Assembly (NCBI RefSeq): GCF_013282155.1
Contig: NZ_BLWI01000019.1
Span: forward strand, 1 to 64,000
Length of the DNA stretch: 64,000 nt
DNA from: Sulfitobacter sp. HGT1
Lineage (GTDB): Bacteria > Pseudomonadota > Alphaproteobacteria > Rhodobacterales > Rhodobacteraceae
Direction: 5' to 3'
Program-made: the position numbers and the translations under genes
Shown here: positions 61,782-64,000 of the stretch, piece by piece
How positions within the stretch are numbered: the stretch's first letter is position 1
How the letters are laid out: each line of letters opens with the position of its first letter
The notes under the pieces: generated by a model
What the model was told of the DNA's origin: nothing
What the model saw: only the letters and a program-made list of their open reading frames with translations
The model's database searches: none

Positions 61782-62426
61782 CTAGGCGGTCGGCCCCGCG
61801 AGGGTTACCTCAAGATCGCAGGGCATACGCTGCGCATAAAGGCGGCGCGCATTTGCCATGTCGTTGCCATCGGCACGGGTTTCGGCCTGTGCTTGGGTGT
61901 GGTCATGAGCCAGCCAGCGCTCAACCAGCCGCGCGCGCAGGATATCCGGCGGCACATTCAGGAATATCCGGAAATCCCAAAGCTCGTATAAGTCGCGCCA
62001 GCCTGTGTCATCGAACAGCAAATAATTGCCCTCAACGATCACGGTTTTCACACCGTCGGACAGCGCGCCACCATCGGGAACAGACCTGTCATTGCTGCGG
62101 TCAAACGTCGGAAAGGACACCGCGTCGCGGGTGCCAAGTCGCGCAACCAGATCGGTCAGGCCCGCCACGTCAAATGTTTCCGGCGCGCCTTTTCGGCTGC
62201 GCAACCCGCGCAGATCCAGATCGGCGTTGTCCAGATGAAACCCGTCCATCGGAACAACCTGGGTGCGGTGCCCCTGGGCGGTCAGGTGATCCGCGATTTT
62301 GTCGGCAAAGGTGGATTTTCCGCTGGCAGGGGCACCGGCCAAAGCGACCAGACGGCGTTTTCCCGCAACGGGGGCAGACAGGATCGCGGCACAGATATCT
62401 GCAAGGGTCGGATCGGTTTCGGTCAT
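61782..62426 (-). CDS. P-loop nucleoside/sugar kinase-like protein
   Basis: A 214-residue P-loop protein of the uridine kinase/phosphoribulokinase type. Walker A is LAGAPASGKSTFADK (about residues 29-43), PMDGFHLDNADLDL is the substrate region and TVIVEGNYLLFDD the Walker B-like strand. The C-terminal RARLVERWLAHDHT is the lid zone. Close relatives are annotated nucleoside triphosphate hydrolase or as a fructose-transport-linked kinase (FrcK); the substrate cannot be chosen here. It ends a minus-strand run with the YeeE/YedE and ArsR-type genes but starts 24 nt before the former, possibly in the same operon. Confidence 0.85.
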   Translation of the reverse strand: MTETDPTLADICAAILSAPVAGKRRLVALAGAPASGKSTFADKIADHLTAQGHRTQVVPMDGFHLDNADLDLRGLRSRKGAPETFDVAGLTDLVARLGTRDAVSFPTFDRSNDRSVPDGGALSDGVKTVIVEGNYLLFDDTGWRDLYELWDFRIFLNVPPDILRARLVERWLAHDHTQAQAETRADGNDMANARRLYAQRMPCDLEVTLAGPTA

Positions 62427-62450
62427 CTTTGCCCCATCTTTCGGCTGATC

Positions 62451-63527
62451 TTAGTCGATACGGCTAAAGCCTTCGACCAATTGGCGCAAGCCGATCACGG
62501 CCCCCAAAACAATACAGGCCAATGTCACAGGCGCGCTATAGGCCAAGACCGAAAATGCCGATAACCCCTGTCCGACGCTGCATCCGACGGCAACAACCGC
62601 CCCGAAGCCCATCAAGACGGCCCCGCCCATCTGGCGGCGCAATTCGCGGGGGTCTTCGCAGGCTTCCCACCGCATATGACCCTTGATCAGGCATCCGGCC
62701 AGCGCCCCCAGAATGACGCCCGCAACAGACCCCGTGCCAAAGCTGATGGTGTTGCCCGAGGACGTCATGAGGTACAATAACGTCTCGCCCACAGGGGCGG
62801 TGAAGGTGTGCGAAATGACGATGCTGCGGTCAAATCCGTTAGCGGAAATCCACTGGGTGGCGGCCCAGCCCGAAACAACGGCAACACCAACGACGGCACC
62901 CCAGAAAATGGAGGCAGGGCTGGCCCTCAACCCCTTGTGCAGCAAGGTCACAGCGACCAGCAAAACGCCAGCCGTGATGCCGACAATATGCAGATCGACG
63001 GGGATATGGCGGGCGACCAGATGCGCCAGACCGGGGGTATGGGTGCCCACCTCGGATGTCGGGAATAATGCCAGACGGGTTGAGGAGAGCGGACCGCCAA
63101 GCGCCACATAGCCCGACACGCCCATGACGACCGATATCATAAACGACCGCAAGTCACCGCAGCCCATGCGCGCCAATGCGCCGTAACCGCAGTTGCCTGC
63201 AATCGCCATGCCATAGCCGAAGGTCAAGCCGCCGATGATGCTGGCATAGGGGTTCCATGCAAGGGAAAGGTATAATGTGTGGCTGAGGTCCAGTAACCCG
63301 CCCGCGGATAGGCCGAATGTCCCGATCAACGCGACGCCAAGGGCAATGCCCCACATGGCAAAACGGGTGGAGGTGGCACCATAATACAGGTCTTCGATGG
63401 CACCCAGTGTGCAAAACCGGCCAAGCCGCGCCGCAAGACCCAGCAAAACCCCACCGAACAATCCGGCAAAGGCCATCAACGCGGGCTCGGAAAACCGGTC
63501 CAACATCAGCGCACCCATTCCGGTCAT
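62451..63527 (-). CDS. YeeE/YedE family membrane transporter (thiosulfate/sulfur type)
   Basis: A 358-residue inner-membrane protein with about ten helices. Conserved Cys positions, expected in the sulfur path of the family, are in LGRFCTLGAIED, AIAGNCGYGALARMGCGDL and VAVGCSVGQGLS. Structurally known members move thiosulfate through the membrane by such Cys. It lies 6 nt after an ArsR-type regulator gene with the Cys spacing of SqrR, which supports a role in sulfide or thiosulfate metabolism. Confidence 0.92.
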   Translation of the reverse strand: MTGMGALMLDRFSEPALMAFAGLFGGVLLGLAARLGRFCTLGAIEDLYYGATSTRFAMWGIALGVALIGTFGLSAGGLLDLSHTLYLSLAWNPYASIIGGLTFGYGMAIAGNCGYGALARMGCGDLRSFMISVVMGVSGYVALGGPLSSTRLALFPTSEVGTHTPGLAHLVARHIPVDLHIVGITAGVLLVAVTLLHKGLRASPASIFWGAVVGVAVVSGWAATQWISANGFDRSIVISHTFTAPVGETLLYLMTSSGNTISFGTGSVAGVILGALAGCLIKGHMRWEACEDPRELRRQMGGAVLMGFGAVVAVGCSVGQGLSAFSVLAYSAPVTLACIVLGAVIGLRQLVEGFSRID

Positions 63528-63533
63528 TTCAGA

Positions 63534-63890
63534 TCAGTCTGCGCGACAGAAAAGATCATAGACAACTTCCATGATCTGCTTTGGGCGTTCATCCGCAAGG
63601 CGGTAAAAGATGGTCTTGCCATCCCGGCGCGGGATCACCAAACCTTCAAGCCGCAACCGCGACAGTTGTTGGGAAACAGCGGCCTGCCGTGCCGACAGCA
63701 GTTCTTCGAGTTCGGTCACGGATTTTTCGCCCGATGCCAGATGGCACAAGATCATGAGCCGTCCTTCGTGGCTGATCGCCTTGAGAAAGTTGGAAGCATG
63801 AACAGCGTTTGACGCCATTTTGTCGAGGTCTTCGGCACACATGTTTTTGTCAAATACGGGTAAGCCCACTGGACGGTTTCCTTCGTACAT
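63534..63890 (-). CDS. ArsR-family regulator, SqrR/BigR-type (persulfide-responsive)
   Basis: A 118-residue winged helix-turn-helix repressor. The DNA-binding helix lies around SARQAAVSQQLSRLRLEGLV, followed by the wing RRDGKTIFYRL. Cysteines are at 18, 49 (MILCHLASGE) and 115 (YDLFC). As I recall, the sensing pair of Rhodobacter SqrR is C41 and C107, 66 residues apart; the pair here is also 66 apart, and C18 fits its third Cys. It likely senses reactive sulfur and represses itself and the YeeE/YedE transporter. The start may be ATG 63890 or the internal ATG 63842; neither has a strong ribosome site. Confidence 0.88.
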   Translation of the reverse strand: MYEGNRPVGLPVFDKNMCAEDLDKMASNAVHASNFLKAISHEGRLMILCHLASGEKSVTELEELLSARQAAVSQQLSRLRLEGLVIPRRDGKTIFYRLADERPKQIMEVVYDLFCRAD

Positions 63891-64000
63891 TTTTCATAGT
63901 CAAGACTGCAGTGGCCATTCCAAAACAGCATTTAACGCCTCAGCTTCCGTTCGGCGGCATCATCAAATTATTATCATACATTATCTTTTCCAATACACCC

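Noticed and set aside
1-64000. CRISPR array
   Set aside because: No regularly spaced direct repeats were seen anywhere; the only repeats are the palindromes listed.

Overview
The window is about 64 kb of a high-GC alphaproteobacterial chromosome. Gene content and order fit Rhodobacterales, and most likely the marine Roseobacter group: a DUF2948-murA-hisD-UPF0262-phosphatase block, the urtABCDE urea transporter, TRAP transporters, the transglutaminase/ATP-grasp/alpha-E cluster, and a SqrR-type sulfide regulator. The genus cannot be fixed from the sequence alone. Most of it is chromosomal backbone with long runs of overlapping genes. Two stretches look accessory, by AT-rich composition and content: the left edge (1 to about 850) and the lepA-PhnA interval (about 26.84-28.13 kb).

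Layout. 1-309: the 5' end of a TrlF-type PHP/AAA ATPase gene (minus strand, cut by the window edge), in AT-rich DNA beside tRNA-Phe. 1.2-2.0 kb: a crotonase-family gene. 2.5-8.4 kb: the complete urtABCDE urea ABC transporter, with no urease genes in view. 8.4-12.7 kb (minus): a tightly coupled four-gene operon (Ldh2-family oxidoreductase, M19-like dipeptidase, a 559-aa protein of unknown family, DUF3726). 12.8-19.4 kb (minus): transglutaminase/DUF2126, circularly permuted ATP-grasp/alpha-E and a second transglutaminase, a predicted peptide-ligation system. 19.8 kb: tRNA-Thr. 20.0-24.3 kb: a small basic protein, murA, DUF2948, hisD, UPF0262 and a low-molecular-weight phosphatase. 24.3-26.8 kb: a lipoprotein and lepA. 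26.8-28.1 kb: two tandem perfect or near-perfect hairpins, a HEPN-like gene broken at a T9 tract, and a REP-associated (RAYT) transposase with REP-like palindromes. 28.2-35.2 kb: PhnA-like protein, then a seven-gene overlapping operon (minus) of four glycosyltransferases, a histidine phosphatase, a polysaccharide deacetylase and a methyltransferase.

35.6-38.8 kb: an MscS channel and a Tat-exported metallo-hydrolase. 38.9-44.8 kb (minus): a complete peptide/oligosaccharide-type ABC importer. 44.9 kb: a paralogue of the methyltransferase in the glycan operon. 45.6-56.6 kb (plus): a DctPQM TRAP transporter, an IclR regulator and a pim-like beta-oxidation set (bifunctional hydratase/dehydrogenase, paired acyl-CoA dehydrogenases, thioesterase, hydratase, CoA ligase). 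This set looks built to take up and degrade a carboxylic or dicarboxylic acid as its CoA thioester. 56.7-58.5 kb: rpe and a UDP-glucuronate-4-epimerase-like gene. 58.5-61.7 kb: a 1067-aa fusion resembling the self-sufficient, oxygen-tolerant, cobalamin-dependent reductive dehalogenases (BhbA/NpRdhA type). 61.8-63.9 kb: a P-loop kinase, a YeeE/YedE sulfur transporter and its SqrR-like repressor.

The most interesting items are the fused reductive dehalogenase, the unknown four-gene operon, the glycan operon, the TrlF/tRNA-Phe edge, and the frameshifted HEPN-like gene next to a RAYT gene that contains a REP-like palindrome. All calls come from reading the sequence. No database search was run.
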